A DNA stretch of 15,658 nucleotides from contig CAZEXD010000013.1 in NCBI GenBank assembly GCA_964516865.1, positions 1 through 15,658 on the forward strand. Reading direction: 5' to 3'. The notes beneath the pieces are model-generated. The model searched no databases, was not told the origin of the DNA, and worked only from the letters and a program-made list of their open reading frames with translations. This document shows, piece by piece, positions 1 to 7,460 of this stretch. The DNA is from CAZEXD01 sp964516865. Its GTDB lineage: Bacteria > Patescibacteriota > Minisyncoccia > Minisyncoccales > Staskawiczbacteraceae. Made by a program: the position numbers and the translations under genes. The first letter of the stretch is position 1. Each line of letters opens with the position of its first letter.

Positions 1-400
1 CTCCGCACACTGGTTTACAAGCACCGCAATCAGTTGGACAATTGGCGCAAGTTTCTCCCTTACCGCAAGTTCCATCTCCGCAATAAGGAAGAATTGGACA
101 TTTGCCACAATCAACAGGACAAGTTTTACAATCTTCATTATCGTTGCAGGTTCCGTCTCCACAAACAGGAGGTTTTTTACATTCTCCGCAATCAGTAGGG
201 CAGGATTCACAATCTTCTTCGTCATTACAAATTTTATCTCCGCAAAAGGGGGTGGGCAAACACTCTCCGCAATCAGAGGGACACGACTCACAGGTCTCCG
301 TACTATCGCAAATATTATCTCCGCACACTGGTTTACAAGCACCGCAATCAGTTGGACAATTGGCGCAAGTTTCGTTTCCACTACAAATACCATCGCCGCA
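1..400 (-). repeat. Cysteine-rich repeat array with a 55-bp perfect direct repeat (1-55 = 319-373)
   Basis: Five complete units of about 75-81 bp and a partial sixth encode the six-Cys repeats of the secreted protein. Most units have diverged at the DNA level. However, positions 1-55 and 319-373 are identical over 55 bp (encoding ETCANCPTDCGACKPVCG) and are offset by 318 bp. This points to a recent intragenic duplication or conversion. The scaffold may end here because the assembler could not resolve the repeat. Confidence 0.85.
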
Positions 401-877
401 ATACGGACCCCCTCCGCCTCCTCCGCAACTTGCCGCTGTCCAGGTGGTTATAACCTCGCACCCATTACAATCAAAATTAATTGTTCCTACTATATCACCT
501 GTTGCTGTTCCCGTAAATTTTCCTGAACAATTAATAGAAACGCCGCTAAAATTAATCCAACCGGTATTTTCGCCCCAAGCATAACCAGACAAATTACCGT
601 TGCCATCATTTTTTACGCCACTCATTGAAGGATTTAAATTTAGCCAACCGTAATTTTCTGACCAAGCGTAACCCGTAATAGCGCTATCAGTCACAGTAAC
701 ATTCCCATTGGTGGTTCCAAAATTAATCCAACCGCATTTGTCACCCCACGCATATTTGCTAGTAGAATTAATGTTAGCGGCGAAGACAACAACCTTTGAT
801 AAAAAAATAAAGCCGAGCAAAAACAAAAAAAATACCAAAGCATCCCTTAAGACTAAAACAACATGCTTCTTTTTCAT
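1..877 (-). CDS. Secreted protein with YAWG/GWINF repeats and a cysteine-rich repeat array (3' end missing)
   Basis: The frame is open from an ATG at 877 to the window edge (292 codons visible), so the C-terminus is missing. Residues 1-34 are a signal peptide: a basic start (MKKK), a hydrophobic core, and a likely cut near VFA/AN. Residues 41-110 hold three copies of a Y-A-W-x-x-x-x-G-W-[IL]-N-[FL] motif (near 42, 70 and 99). After a Gly-rich hinge (152-157) come five complete repeats of about 25 residues, starting at 160, 185, 212, 239 and 266, and the start of a sixth. Each follows C-G-D-x-x-C-x4-[TD]-C-x-x-C-P-x-D-C-G-x-C, so six Cys per repeat. This suggests a disulfide- or metal-stabilised surface stalk; the exact function is unknown. 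YAWG/GWINF repeats are familiar to me from Parcubacteria secreted proteins. It starts 33 bp after the upstream ligase-like gene and is probably co-transcribed with it. I see no clear Shine-Dalgarno. Confidence 0.85.
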   Translation of the reverse strand, partial: MKKKHVVLVLRDALVFFLFLLGFIFLSKVVVFAANINSTSKYAWGDKCGWINFGTTNGNVTVTDSAITGYAWSENYGWLNLNPSMSGVKNDGNGNLSGYAWGENTGWINFSGVSINCSGKFTGTATGDIVGTINFDCNGCEVITTWTAASCGGGGGGPYCGDGICSGNETCANCPTDCGACKPVCGDNICDSTETCESCPSDCGECLPTPFCGDKICNDEEDCESCPTDCGECKKPPVCGDGTCNDNEDCKTCPVDCGKCPILPYCGDGTCGKGETCANCPTDCGACKPVCG

Positions 878-910
878 TTTAATTAAGCGGCTTTTAAATT
901 AAATAATTTT

Positions 911-3244
911 TTACTTTGGCTTTTCTTCTACTGGCACTCTCGGCGGTACCTCCTGAACAATTCCCTCTAAGGGTTTTTTGTTGTTTTTTAGGTTTTCTAA
1001 AACTTTCTTAACTGTTTCGTTGTCTGGATTTAACTCTGAAACTTTAGAAATTTTTTCAATGGCTTTAGCATTTTCGCCAAGCTCATAGTTGATTAATCCC
1101 GAGAAATATAAGGCATTAGAATAATTTGGCGCAATCGCTAATATTCTCTCAAATTCTTTTTGGGCTAATTGCCAATTCTTGTTTTGGAAATAAAGCAAAC
1201 CTAATTGGAAAAACAAGCCAATATCGTCTGGAGGCGCGTATTTTTTGGTTTCTTCCAATCTTTTAATTGCTTCGTTTGTTTCGCCTTTTATTTGATACCA
1301 CATTGCTATTTGGAAATGAGCGGGAGCATAATCTGATTTTAGGGAAAGAGCCCTGTCAAAATGAATTTTTGCATTGTCTAAATCCTGATTTTTTTTGGTT
1401 ATATCGTCTTTGTCTACAATCAACGCCTTTGCTAAATAAACAATTCCTTTTTGAGTATAATAATAAGGGTTAGAAGGTTCTAATTTTAATGCTTCATCAT
1501 AAGACCTTAGCGCCCAATCATCTGAAGCCGGAACTAATCCTATTAAATTCTGATAAACAAAACCCCTAATAGACCAGTTGCTTACATTCTTGGGATTAAC
1601 ATCAGTGGCTCTTTTAGCAGCGTTTATTGAATTATTTATTAAAAGTTTAACCATCGTATTTTTGTCCTCTTGAGGCATTTTTGAATCATTAATAACCTTT
1701 ATTAATTTGAACAAGTATTCCTGGGAAAGTTGGGCCAAATAAACATCGGTGTCTGAATCCCATTTAGCGGCTTTTTCTATCTTCTGCAAGGCCTGATTCT
1801 CCTGATTGAAAGCAGAAAGAGACAATCCTTTTGAATAAACAACTTGAGCAGCATATCTTTGGGACCCCAAAATAAAAAGCCACAAACCCAATATAAAAAA
1901 TAAAGTAAACGTGATGGTAAGCCCAAGGGTTAAAAAAGATGATGGATTGAGCGTAAAAATTTTTCTTTTTTCTTGAGATAATCCAACAAAAGCAGCGGCA
2001 AAAAAGAAGAAAAGAAAATCCAATGAAAGATTTGCACTATACAAAAAATGCGAAACAACCAAAGCAATGAATCCTACTAATAAGCCACTGGTCAATAACA
2101 AAAAAAGTACGCCCTTATCTTCTTTAAAAAAAACTTTATTAAGCAAAAACTTAACTCCGGCCAAAAGAATGGCGGCAACAAAAACCAAAAAAGAAAAAAA
2201 TCCCAAAACTCCGGTAGTGGCTAAAATAGTCAGAGTTTTTGAAGCCCCCTTCTCAAACCTTATATTCCACAAAAGTCCTTGATTATAATCAACTTTTCTG
2301 TGTTTTGAAAAATCAAAAATAAAGGTCCCGGGGCCAGAACCAAAAACAGGCAATTCTTTCAAAGTTTTTAGTGCAATCTCAAAGGTCGTCTTTTGGTTTA
2401 AATAAACCTCAACAGATCTCAAAGAAAACGGAAATTGCGGTTTTAGTAAAAGAAAAACCGAAGCCAAAAATAGAAAAAATGCCGGCAGCCCCATCCATCT
2501 TAAATCAAAAAAATCTTTTTTAATTATCAAAAACAAAATTAGCAAAGCACAAGAAAGCAAAACCATCCACCAGACCAAAGAATAATTTATTAAAATAAAC
2601 AAAACAAGGCTTAACAATAAACCAATGCCACAAATCACTTTAAACCATTTTTGCGAGTAAATTTCCAAAACTATTAAGATGGGTAATAAAACAGCGGAAA
2701 ATATTCCCAATGCGCCCGCCGGCCCGATGGTGTTAAAAGATGTGTTTTGGGCAAAGTTAAAGGGTAAAAATAAACCTAAAATCTGAAAAATTCCAATAAG
2801 AATTGCTATCAAATTTGAGCATACCAAAAGAGTTGTTGAAGTAAAAATTTCTTTTGGGGAAAAAATATTGCTTATTATAAAATAAAGCAAAACCAAACCG
2901 ATTAAGGTTAAAAAACTCTCTGAAGTTATTCGCGGCCAACCCCAAAAACTTCCTTTTTTGTCTTGAGAAAAAATTGTTGAAAAAAGAAAAATCAAAAGTA
3001 AAAACAAAACAGCAATATGCGTTTTGTCCCAATTAAGGCTAATTTTTCCCGAAACCAAAACTTTTACCATCCAAGCAAAAAAAGCCAATATCATAAACAA
3101 AACCAGAAGCGCTTGTTTATTAAAGTCAAGAATATCCAATGTCCACGGTAAAAAGAAAATTGGCAGCAAAAAAACCGAAGAGTAAATGCTGTATCTTATA
3201 ATATAATCACAAATTTTAATTATTTTTGGAAATTCTTTTGACAT
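911..3244 (-). CDS. O-antigen ligase/polymerase-like membrane protein with C-terminal TPR repeats
   Basis: This 777-residue protein has two parts. Residues about 18-460 are a polytopic membrane region with roughly a dozen hydrophobic helices (for example 18-38, 44-63, 76-93, 110-126, 136-160, 175-194, 202-240, 253-268, 338-364, 378-420 and 436-459). Between helices, a long non-membrane segment contains F-G-S-G-P-G-T-F (301-308), the loop signature expected of Wzy_C/O-antigen ligase (WaaL/PglL) proteins. Residues about 540-750 carry TPR-like helical pairs (near 575-600, 623-650, 652-672, 677-704 and 708-740), ending in a Pro/Glu/Lys tail. In this superfamily the membrane part joins or transfers undecaprenyl-linked glycans outside the membrane, and the TPR part likely binds a partner. 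It follows the S74 gene by 27 bp and precedes the Cys-rich gene by 33 bp. Whether it acts as a polymerase, a glycan ligase or a protein O-glycosyltransferase cannot be decided from sequence. Confidence 0.85.
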   Translation of the reverse strand: MSKEFPKIIKICDYIIRYSIYSSVFLLPIFFLPWTLDILDFNKQALLVLFMILAFFAWMVKVLVSGKISLNWDKTHIAVLFLLLIFLFSTIFSQDKKGSFWGWPRITSESFLTLIGLVLLYFIISNIFSPKEIFTSTTLLVCSNLIAILIGIFQILGLFLPFNFAQNTSFNTIGPAGALGIFSAVLLPILIVLEIYSQKWFKVICGIGLLLSLVLFILINYSLVWWMVLLSCALLILFLIIKKDFFDLRWMGLPAFFLFLASVFLLLKPQFPFSLRSVEVYLNQKTTFEIALKTLKELPVFGSGPGTFIFDFSKHRKVDYNQGLLWNIRFEKGASKTLTILATTGVLGFFSFLVFVAAILLAGVKFLLNKVFFKEDKGVLFLLLTSGLLVGFIALVVSHFLYSANLSLDFLFFFFAAAFVGLSQEKRKIFTLNPSSFLTLGLTITFTLFFILGLWLFILGSQRYAAQVVYSKGLSLSAFNQENQALQKIEKAAKWDSDTDVYLAQLSQEYLFKLIKVINDSKMPQEDKNTMVKLLINNSINAAKRATDVNPKNVSNWSIRGFVYQNLIGLVPASDDWALRSYDEALKLEPSNPYYYTQKGIVYLAKALIVDKDDITKKNQDLDNAKIHFDRALSLKSDYAPAHFQIAMWYQIKGETNEAIKRLEETKKYAPPDDIGLFFQLGLLYFQNKNWQLAQKEFERILAIAPNYSNALYFSGLINYELGENAKAIEKISKVSELNPDNETVKKVLENLKNNKKPLEGIVQEVPPRVPVEEKPK

Positions 3245-3271
3245 ATTTTAAAGAAATCTAAATAAACTTGA

Positions 3272-5971
3272 TTAAGGCGAAACACTTTGATTCTCTGTAA
3301 TATTACTATTTTGACCAGTTGACGATTCTTCTGCTGGCGATTCTTGAGCCGTCGATTCTTCAGATGGTGTTTCTTGAATAGATGGCGCTTCTTGGATTGC
3401 CGGCGCTTGCTCTATAGAAGTTTCCTCTGGCTGGGTCGGCTGAACTTCTTCTGGAGACGCTGGTTGCGGTTGTTCTTGCTGGGGTTGTTCTTGTTGGGGT
3501 TGTTCTTGTTGCGTCGCGCACTCGCCCTTAACTTTTTGCCACTCGCCATTTTCAATCCAAGTGCAGTAAACCTCGCCAGTTGACTGGTCTACCATTTCTA
3601 ATCTTTCAATTTTTGCTGTTTTGGCGGTTAAACTATCAACTATGATTTGTTTAAGCGACATTATACCATCAATCAAACTAGCCCCAAGCCGAGATAATGA
3701 AAGTTGCACGGATTGATCGGTAACTCCTAAAATCGCACCAGAACCAATGGTGCCTGTTTGATCCGTTGTTATATTATTAATACTAAGTTGTTGTTTTAAT
3801 TCGGCAATATCAGTTTGCTGTCGTTTTACCACTTCAAGGATATAAAGAGGAATTCTTTCATATTTTAAACCAATGGGCAGACCATCTTTGCCATAAATAA
3901 CAAGATTATTTAGACCCAAAGCGTCAAAATCCTCGGCAATATAACCAATTTCTTCTAATCCGCTGGAAACATCTGTGTATTTTTGGGGCTGGATATTAAG
4001 AATTTTGTTAAAATCGTCTTGGTAAACAGAAATATCTTTTTTGTTTCTAGCAGTTGAAGTATCATAAAAAAGCTGACCGGTTGTAGTATTTATTCTCACA
4101 AGATTATAACTGGAAGTTCCTGACAAGCTAGGAAAATTAATTGTGCCGGCGTTTATGGTTAAAACCTGATTTACAACCGCATCGTTAAATACGCCGTAAA
4201 TCAGGGCTTCTGTTCTCGCGCCTTCTTCGCTTGTCCTTATTCTGTCGTCTATAAATAATTTATCTGAACCAGTTTCATGATAACCCGCGTAATTTCCTAA
4301 AAAGACATTGCGGCTGCCCTCGGTATTATAATAACCGGCTTGATAACCTAAAAACACATCGTTACTACCCGTTGTGGTGAGGATGCCAGTGTAAGCACCT
4401 ATGAAGGTGTTATAATTGCCAGAGGTGTTAGAAGAACCGGCAGAAAAACCTAAAAAGTTATTATAACTGCCTTCGTTGTTAGAATGGCCAGCATAATAAC
4501 CTAAAAAGTTATTATAGCTGCCAGAGGTGTTAGAAAGACCGGCTTTATAACCTAAAAAGTTATTATTGCTGCCAGAGGTGTTAGAAAAACCGGCATAATA
4601 ACCTAAAAAGTTATTATTGCTGCCTTCGTCGTTAAAAAAACCTGCGGAAAAACCAAAAAAGTTATTAGAACTGCCAAGGGTGTTCAAATGACCCGCATTA
4701 TAGCCGGCAAAGATATTGCTTGAACCAGTCATTGTAAAGTTTCCCGACTGACCTAAGAATAGATTTTCAGCACCAGAACTACCTTTGTTAGCTAAAATTC
4801 TCACCTGGTTCATATTCAAAGCAACATTAGTTGTGTCGTAGGCAAAGTTTAGGCTAGCCCCAAAAGATCCGTTGCTGTAATACTGAATTTGATAATTTGC
4901 TCCAGCCGGACCTCCGCCAGCGGGTGTGTCCCAGCTGTAGCCTGTTCCAGTTGATTTAAGATATTTTCCGCTCTCGCCAATGGTTATCTCTCCAAAAGTG
5001 GTACTATCTGTTAAATAGGGAATAGCGTATTGGGTCCAAGAGGACTTGCCAGTACCGCCATCGCTCACTGCCACATCAGTGCCTCCTACGCGGTAAATGT
5101 AGGCGCCACCAATGGTCACTGCGGTGGGAATGTCGGTGGCAATGGAAGGAACTCCGCTGGCGTTTGTTACCAACACTCCATTGTTTGCCGAGGTTATACC
5201 CGAAAGGGTGTTGGTATTAGACCAATAAGCCACCTGATTTGCTGAACCAGTGCCCAGAGCAACTGTGCCTGAAGCATCGGGAAAAGTATAGGTTTTGTTG
5301 CTTGAAGATAAATCGTCAACTGCAAAAATACCATAAAGGGTTGGGCTGCTGCCTCCTTCCAAAATTTTTACGCCACTGGCTGGAAAACTTTGGACAGCGG
5401 TCCAAGTATTGGCGTTTCCTAAATTCAGGGAGGCAATAACATTACCGGTGGTGGGAGAAATGGTTAAGGTGCCATCAGAGTTGGAAACAGAGTCAACTGC
5501 GCCGCTGCCGCTAATTGTTGACCAAGAAACAACGCCCGCGCCATTGGTTACCAACGCCTGCCCGTTCGTTCCGTCTGTTATTGGAAAAGTATAAGCCGTG
5601 CCAACAGCCAAAGTTCCCGCTGTTATTGTTCCTGTTGTTGTAAAATTTCCTGTTCCAGAAAAATTGTTAGAACTAAAAGAATATTGGGCTGGCGCCACTA
5701 CCGAACAATTTGTGCTACCGGGCGTACAATTCGGATCAAGGGTTTCCCCAAAATCATATTTGCTTGTCGGTGGGGTGGCAAAAACATAGAGAATAACCGA
5801 AAAAAGACCGGCGAGAATTAAACCAAAGAATAGAGATTTTAGGGCTCCCTTTAAATAATTATTAATAAGATTCTTTTTTTCTTTTTTCCCTGAACAAATG
5901 GAAAAATGGGGCTGCAGATCGCTATCATCTTTTTCAATTATTGTTATTCTAATTTTTTCTTCTTCCTCCAT
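3272..5971 (-). CDS. Membrane-anchored tail-fibre-like protein with 17-residue repeats and an S74 peptidase/chaperone domain
   Basis: This 899-residue protein starts with a charged cytosolic segment (1-44) and one membrane helix (45-66), a signal anchor. A linker with L-D-P-N-C-T-P-G-S-T-N-C follows (78-89). Residues 95-400 are a Gly/Thr/Ser-rich beta-like region typical of fibres, and 417-568 hold nine tandem 17-residue repeats. At 639-725 lies a Peptidase_S74 (endosialidase-type intramolecular chaperone) domain: S-T-A-R-N-K-K-D-I matches the family's S-D-x-R-L-K-K-D-I, keeping the Ser639/Lys644 catalytic pair at the usual +5 spacing, followed by G-Y-I-A-E-D and a conserved Y-E-R-I-P-L-Y-I-L-E helix. 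A coiled-coil-like stretch, the motif C-T-W-I-E-N-G-E-W (803-811) and a Pro/Gln/Glu/Ser-rich tail (819-899) end the chain. The family trimerises fibres and often cuts itself at the catalytic Ser. It is probably a surface fibre or adhesin and the first gene of the left operon. There is no good Shine-Dalgarno at the ATG. Confidence 0.87.
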   Translation of the reverse strand: MEEEEKIRITIIEKDDSDLQPHFSICSGKKEKKNLINNYLKGALKSLFFGLILAGLFSVILYVFATPPTSKYDFGETLDPNCTPGSTNCSVVAPAQYSFSSNNFSGTGNFTTTGTITAGTLAVGTAYTFPITDGTNGQALVTNGAGVVSWSTISGSGAVDSVSNSDGTLTISPTTGNVIASLNLGNANTWTAVQSFPASGVKILEGGSSPTLYGIFAVDDLSSSNKTYTFPDASGTVALGTGSANQVAYWSNTNTLSGITSANNGVLVTNASGVPSIATDIPTAVTIGGAYIYRVGGTDVAVSDGGTGKSSWTQYAIPYLTDSTTFGEITIGESGKYLKSTGTGYSWDTPAGGGPAGANYQIQYYSNGSFGASLNFAYDTTNVALNMNQVRILANKGSSGAENLFLGQSGNFTMTGSSNIFAGYNAGHLNTLGSSNNFFGFSAGFFNDEGSNNNFLGYYAGFSNTSGSNNNFLGYKAGLSNTSGSYNNFLGYYAGHSNNEGSYNNFLGFSAGSSNTSGNYNTFIGAYTGILTTTGSNDVFLGYQAGYYNTEGSRNVFLGNYAGYHETGSDKLFIDDRIRTSEEGARTEALIYGVFNDAVVNQVLTINAGTINFPSLSGTSSYNLVRINTTTGQLFYDTSTARNKKDISVYQDDFNKILNIQPQKYTDVSSGLEEIGYIAEDFDALGLNNLVIYGKDGLPIGLKYERIPLYILEVVKRQQTDIAELKQQLSINNITTDQTGTIGSGAILGVTDQSVQLSLSRLGASLIDGIMSLKQIIVDSLTAKTAKIERLEMVDQSTGEVYCTWIENGEWQKVKGECATQQEQPQQEQPQQEQPQPASPEEVQPTQPEETSIEQAPAIQEAPSIQETPSEESTAQESPAEESSTGQNSNITENQSVSP
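3468..3512 (-). repeat. Three tandem 15-bp units encoding QQEQP
   Basis: Three near-identical 15-bp units, differing by only one or two bases, encode Q-Q-E-Q-P repeats (about residues 820-835) at the start of the Pro/Gln/Glu-rich tail of the S74 protein. Short in-frame tandem repeats like this change copy number easily by slippage and would alter tail length without breaking the frame. Confidence 0.8.
4268..4723 (-). repeat. Nine tandem 51-bp units encoding 17-residue NNFLGYxAGxxNTxGS repeats
   Basis: Residues 417-568 of the S74 protein fall into nine units of 17 residues (the last has 16), with consensus S-x-N-N-F-L-G-Y-x-A-G-x-S-N-T-S-G. A degenerate unit precedes them at 402-416. Units 3 to 6 are the most alike, also at the DNA level, where the phrase 'cctaaaaagttatta' recurs. 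This suggests recent expansion in the middle of the array. The regular Gly and Asn spacing suggests a beta-solenoid or trimeric fibre shaft. Confidence 0.85.
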
Positions 5972-6017
5972 TATTTTGTTTTATTTTTTTATTAAAACCT
6001 AAGTTTATCCTTTATAA

Positions 6018-6046
6018 ATAATTTTACCATAATTTTCATTTGTCAA
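6018..6046 (-). promoter_or_regulatory. Sigma70-like promoter candidate for the surface-protein operon (left repeat copy)
   Basis: Read on the minus strand, a perfect TTGACA (6046-6041) is followed by a 17-bp spacer and AATTAT (6023-6018; four of six match TATAAT). Transcription would begin around 6011, giving a leader of about 40 nt before the S74 gene start at 5971. The -35 box is strong and the -10 box weak. The call rests on sequence match and position only. Confidence 0.5.
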
Positions 6047-6063
6047 CCATCTATAAAACACCT

Positions 6064-6163
6064 NNNNNNNNNNNNNNNNNNNNNNNNNNNNNNNNNNNNN
6101 NNNNNNNNNNNNNNNNNNNNNNNNNNNNNNNNNNNNNNNNNNNNNNNNNNNNNNNNNNNNNNN
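6064..6163. other. Scaffold gap of 100 Ns
   Basis: Exactly 100 Ns is the usual placeholder for a gap of unknown size. Both gap edges lie in the same 52-bp repeat and share the 9-mer 'aaaacacct', so the break was probably caused by the tandem repeat. Confidence 0.97.
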
Positions 6164-6178
6164 AAAACACCTTTATAA

Positions 6179-6207
6179 ATAATTTTACCATAATTTTCAT
6201 TTGTCAA
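6179..6207 (-). promoter_or_regulatory. Second copy of the leftward promoter candidate (right repeat copy)
   Basis: The right-hand repeat copy carries the same TTGACA (6207-6202), 17-bp spacer and AATTAT (6184-6179) as the left copy. If real, the surface operon has at least two tandem promoters of identical sequence. This copy lies upstream, beyond the gap. Confidence 0.42.
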
Positions 6208-6261
6208 CCATCTATAAATCTATAAAATAAAAATTAATACTGGCGAAATCTACGCTATTAA

Positions 6262-6289
6262 TTGTAAAAAATATTTTTGCAGTTAGAAT
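6262..6289 (+). promoter_or_regulatory. Promoter candidate for the glycosyltransferase cluster
   Basis: TTGTAA (6262-6267), a 16-bp spacer and TAGAAT (6284-6289, five of six match TATAAT) lie just upstream of the first plus-strand gene. This would give a leader of about 20 nt. In such AT-rich sequence a chance match is quite possible. Confidence 0.4.
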
Positions 6290-6317
6290 AAAAGAATAAT
6301 GATAACAAAAAAATTTT

Positions 6318-7454
6318 ATGGAAAATTTAAAACCACAAATCAGTATAATTTTACCTTGCAGAAATGAAGAACAGGCACTTTCTTATTGTTTAAGACAGAT
6401 AAAAGAAGTAATAAATAAACAAAAATTATCTGCGGAAATAATAGTTTCTGATTCATCAACTGATAGAAGTCCGGAAATAGCAAAAAAAGAGGGGGTTATT
6501 TTGATAAAACACGATAAAGAAGGATATGGAAGGGCTTATTTAGAAGCGTTTAAATACGCAAAAGGAAAATATATTTTTATGGCAGACGCGGACGGAACCT
6601 ACGATTTTAACGAAATTCCTAATTTTTTAAATTATTTAAAAGAAGGTTATGATCTTGTTATCGGAAACAGATTCGCCGGAAAAATAGAAAAAAAGGCAAT
6701 GCCTTTTTCTCATAGATATATAGGAAATCCTGCCCTTTCTTTTATTTTAAGGCTTTTCTTCGGAGCGAAGATAAAAGATTCGCATTCGGGAATGCGGGCA
6801 ATAAAAAAAGATTCTTTAAAAAAAATTAATCTTCAAACAGCAGGTATGGAATTCGCCTCGGAAATGATAGTGAAGTCCGTAAAAAATAAGTTGAAAATAA
6901 AAGAAGTCCCCGTTAATTATTTTAAAAGAAAAGGGCAATCGAAGTTAAAGCCATTTTCAGACGCCTGGAAACACATTCGTTTTATGCTTTTATACTCTCC
7001 CCTATTTTTGTTCTTCATTCCCGGTTTAATTCTTTTTTCAAGCGGGATTCTATCAATGCTCTGGCTTTATTTAGGAACGACGCGAATCTTTGGAATTAAA
7101 TTATCTTATCACCCGATGTTTTTATCTTCTTTGTTGATGATAACCGGCTATCAATTGATAATTTTTTCAGCCTTCGCAAAAATTTACGCCATCACTCATT
7201 TGGGAGAAAAAAATAAAATGTTAGAGAAAATTCTTAAATATATTACAATAGAAAAAGCAAGTGTTATAGGAATATTAATTCTGGCAATTGGTTTTTTTAT
7301 TTTTGTTTTTATTTTAATAAAATGGTTGAAGTCCGGCTTTGGAACATTAAACGAAACCAAAAACTCTCTTGTTGCCCTAACTCTAATGGTAATTGGAGTT
7401 CAAACGATTTTTTCCTCGTTTATGATAAGCATTTTAGGCATTAAAGAAAAATAA
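6318..7454 (+). CDS. GT2 family glycosyltransferase with C-terminal membrane helices (polyprenyl-phosphate sugar synthase type)
   Basis: This 378-residue protein has an N-terminal GT-A domain of the dolichyl/polyprenyl-phosphate glycosyltransferase type (1-215). I-S-I-I-L-P-C-R-N-E-E (8-18) is the nucleotide-sugar-binding start, D-S-S-T-D-R-S follows at 45-51, and D90-A-D92-G-T-Y-D is the metal-binding DxD. G-N-R-F (116-119) and H-S-G-M-R (156-160) are also typical of the subfamily. Four membrane helices follow (about 223-250, 266-290, 314-336 and 349-373). The family moves a sugar from a nucleotide donor onto a polyprenyl phosphate at the inner face of the membrane. The product would feed membrane glycosyltransferases such as the polytopic protein downstream. 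The donor sugar is not predictable. It is the first gene of the plus-strand cluster; the ATG lacks a clear Shine-Dalgarno. Confidence 0.88.
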   Translation: MENLKPQISIILPCRNEEQALSYCLRQIKEVINKQKLSAEIIVSDSSTDRSPEIAKKEGVILIKHDKEGYGRAYLEAFKYAKGKYIFMADADGTYDFNEIPNFLNYLKEGYDLVIGNRFAGKIEKKAMPFSHRYIGNPALSFILRLFFGAKIKDSHSGMRAIKKDSLKKINLQTAGMEFASEMIVKSVKNKLKIKEVPVNYFKRKGQSKLKPFSDAWKHIRFMLLYSPLFLFFIPGLILFSSGILSMLWLYLGTTRIFGIKLSYHPMFLSSLLMITGYQLIIFSAFAKIYAITHLGEKNKMLEKILKYITIEKASVIGILILAIGFFIFVFILIKWLKSGFGTLNETKNSLVALTLMVIGVQTIFSSFMISILGIKEK

Positions 7455-7460
7455 ACCCCC

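Larger units (their letters stand above)
6009..6218. repeat. 52-bp tandem repeat interrupted by the assembly gap
   Basis: Positions 6009-6057 and 6170-6218 are identical over 49 bp. The left copy continues with 'aaaacacct' (6055-6063), which includes the start of a new unit. The sequence after the gap begins with the same 'aaaacacct' (6164-6172) and runs into a full unit. This end-to-end arrangement fits a head-to-tail array with a 52-bp period (unit 6009-6060) and at least two copies. The true copy number is hidden by the Ns. The outer flanks differ (aagtttat on the left, tctataaaataaa on the right), so both array borders are visible. Confidence 0.85.
5972..6317. other. Divergent intergenic region containing the scaffold gap
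   Basis: These 346 positions separate the minus-strand surface operon from the plus-strand glycan cluster. They hold two copies of a 52-bp repeat around 100 Ns, leftward promoter candidates within the repeats, and a rightward promoter candidate at 6262-6289. I see no coding potential: the only open frame across the region is created by reading through the Ns. Confidence 0.8.

Noticed and set aside
102..584. Plus-strand open frame rich in Gln, Ser and Pro
   Set aside because: It is antisense to the Cys-rich secreted protein. The minus frame has a signal peptide and regular Cys repeats, so the plus frame is a shadow of that repeat structure.
708..902. Plus-strand open frame of 64 codons
   Set aside because: It lies opposite the signal-peptide and first-repeat region of the same minus-strand gene and resembles no protein I recognise.
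6009..6218. CRISPR array
   Set aside because: The two copies adjoin the next unit directly with no spacer, the unit is longer than a usual CRISPR repeat, and no cas genes are present.
6040..6225. Open frame running across the Ns
   Set aside because: It exists only because undefined bases are read as codons. The real sequence on both sides is non-coding tandem repeat.
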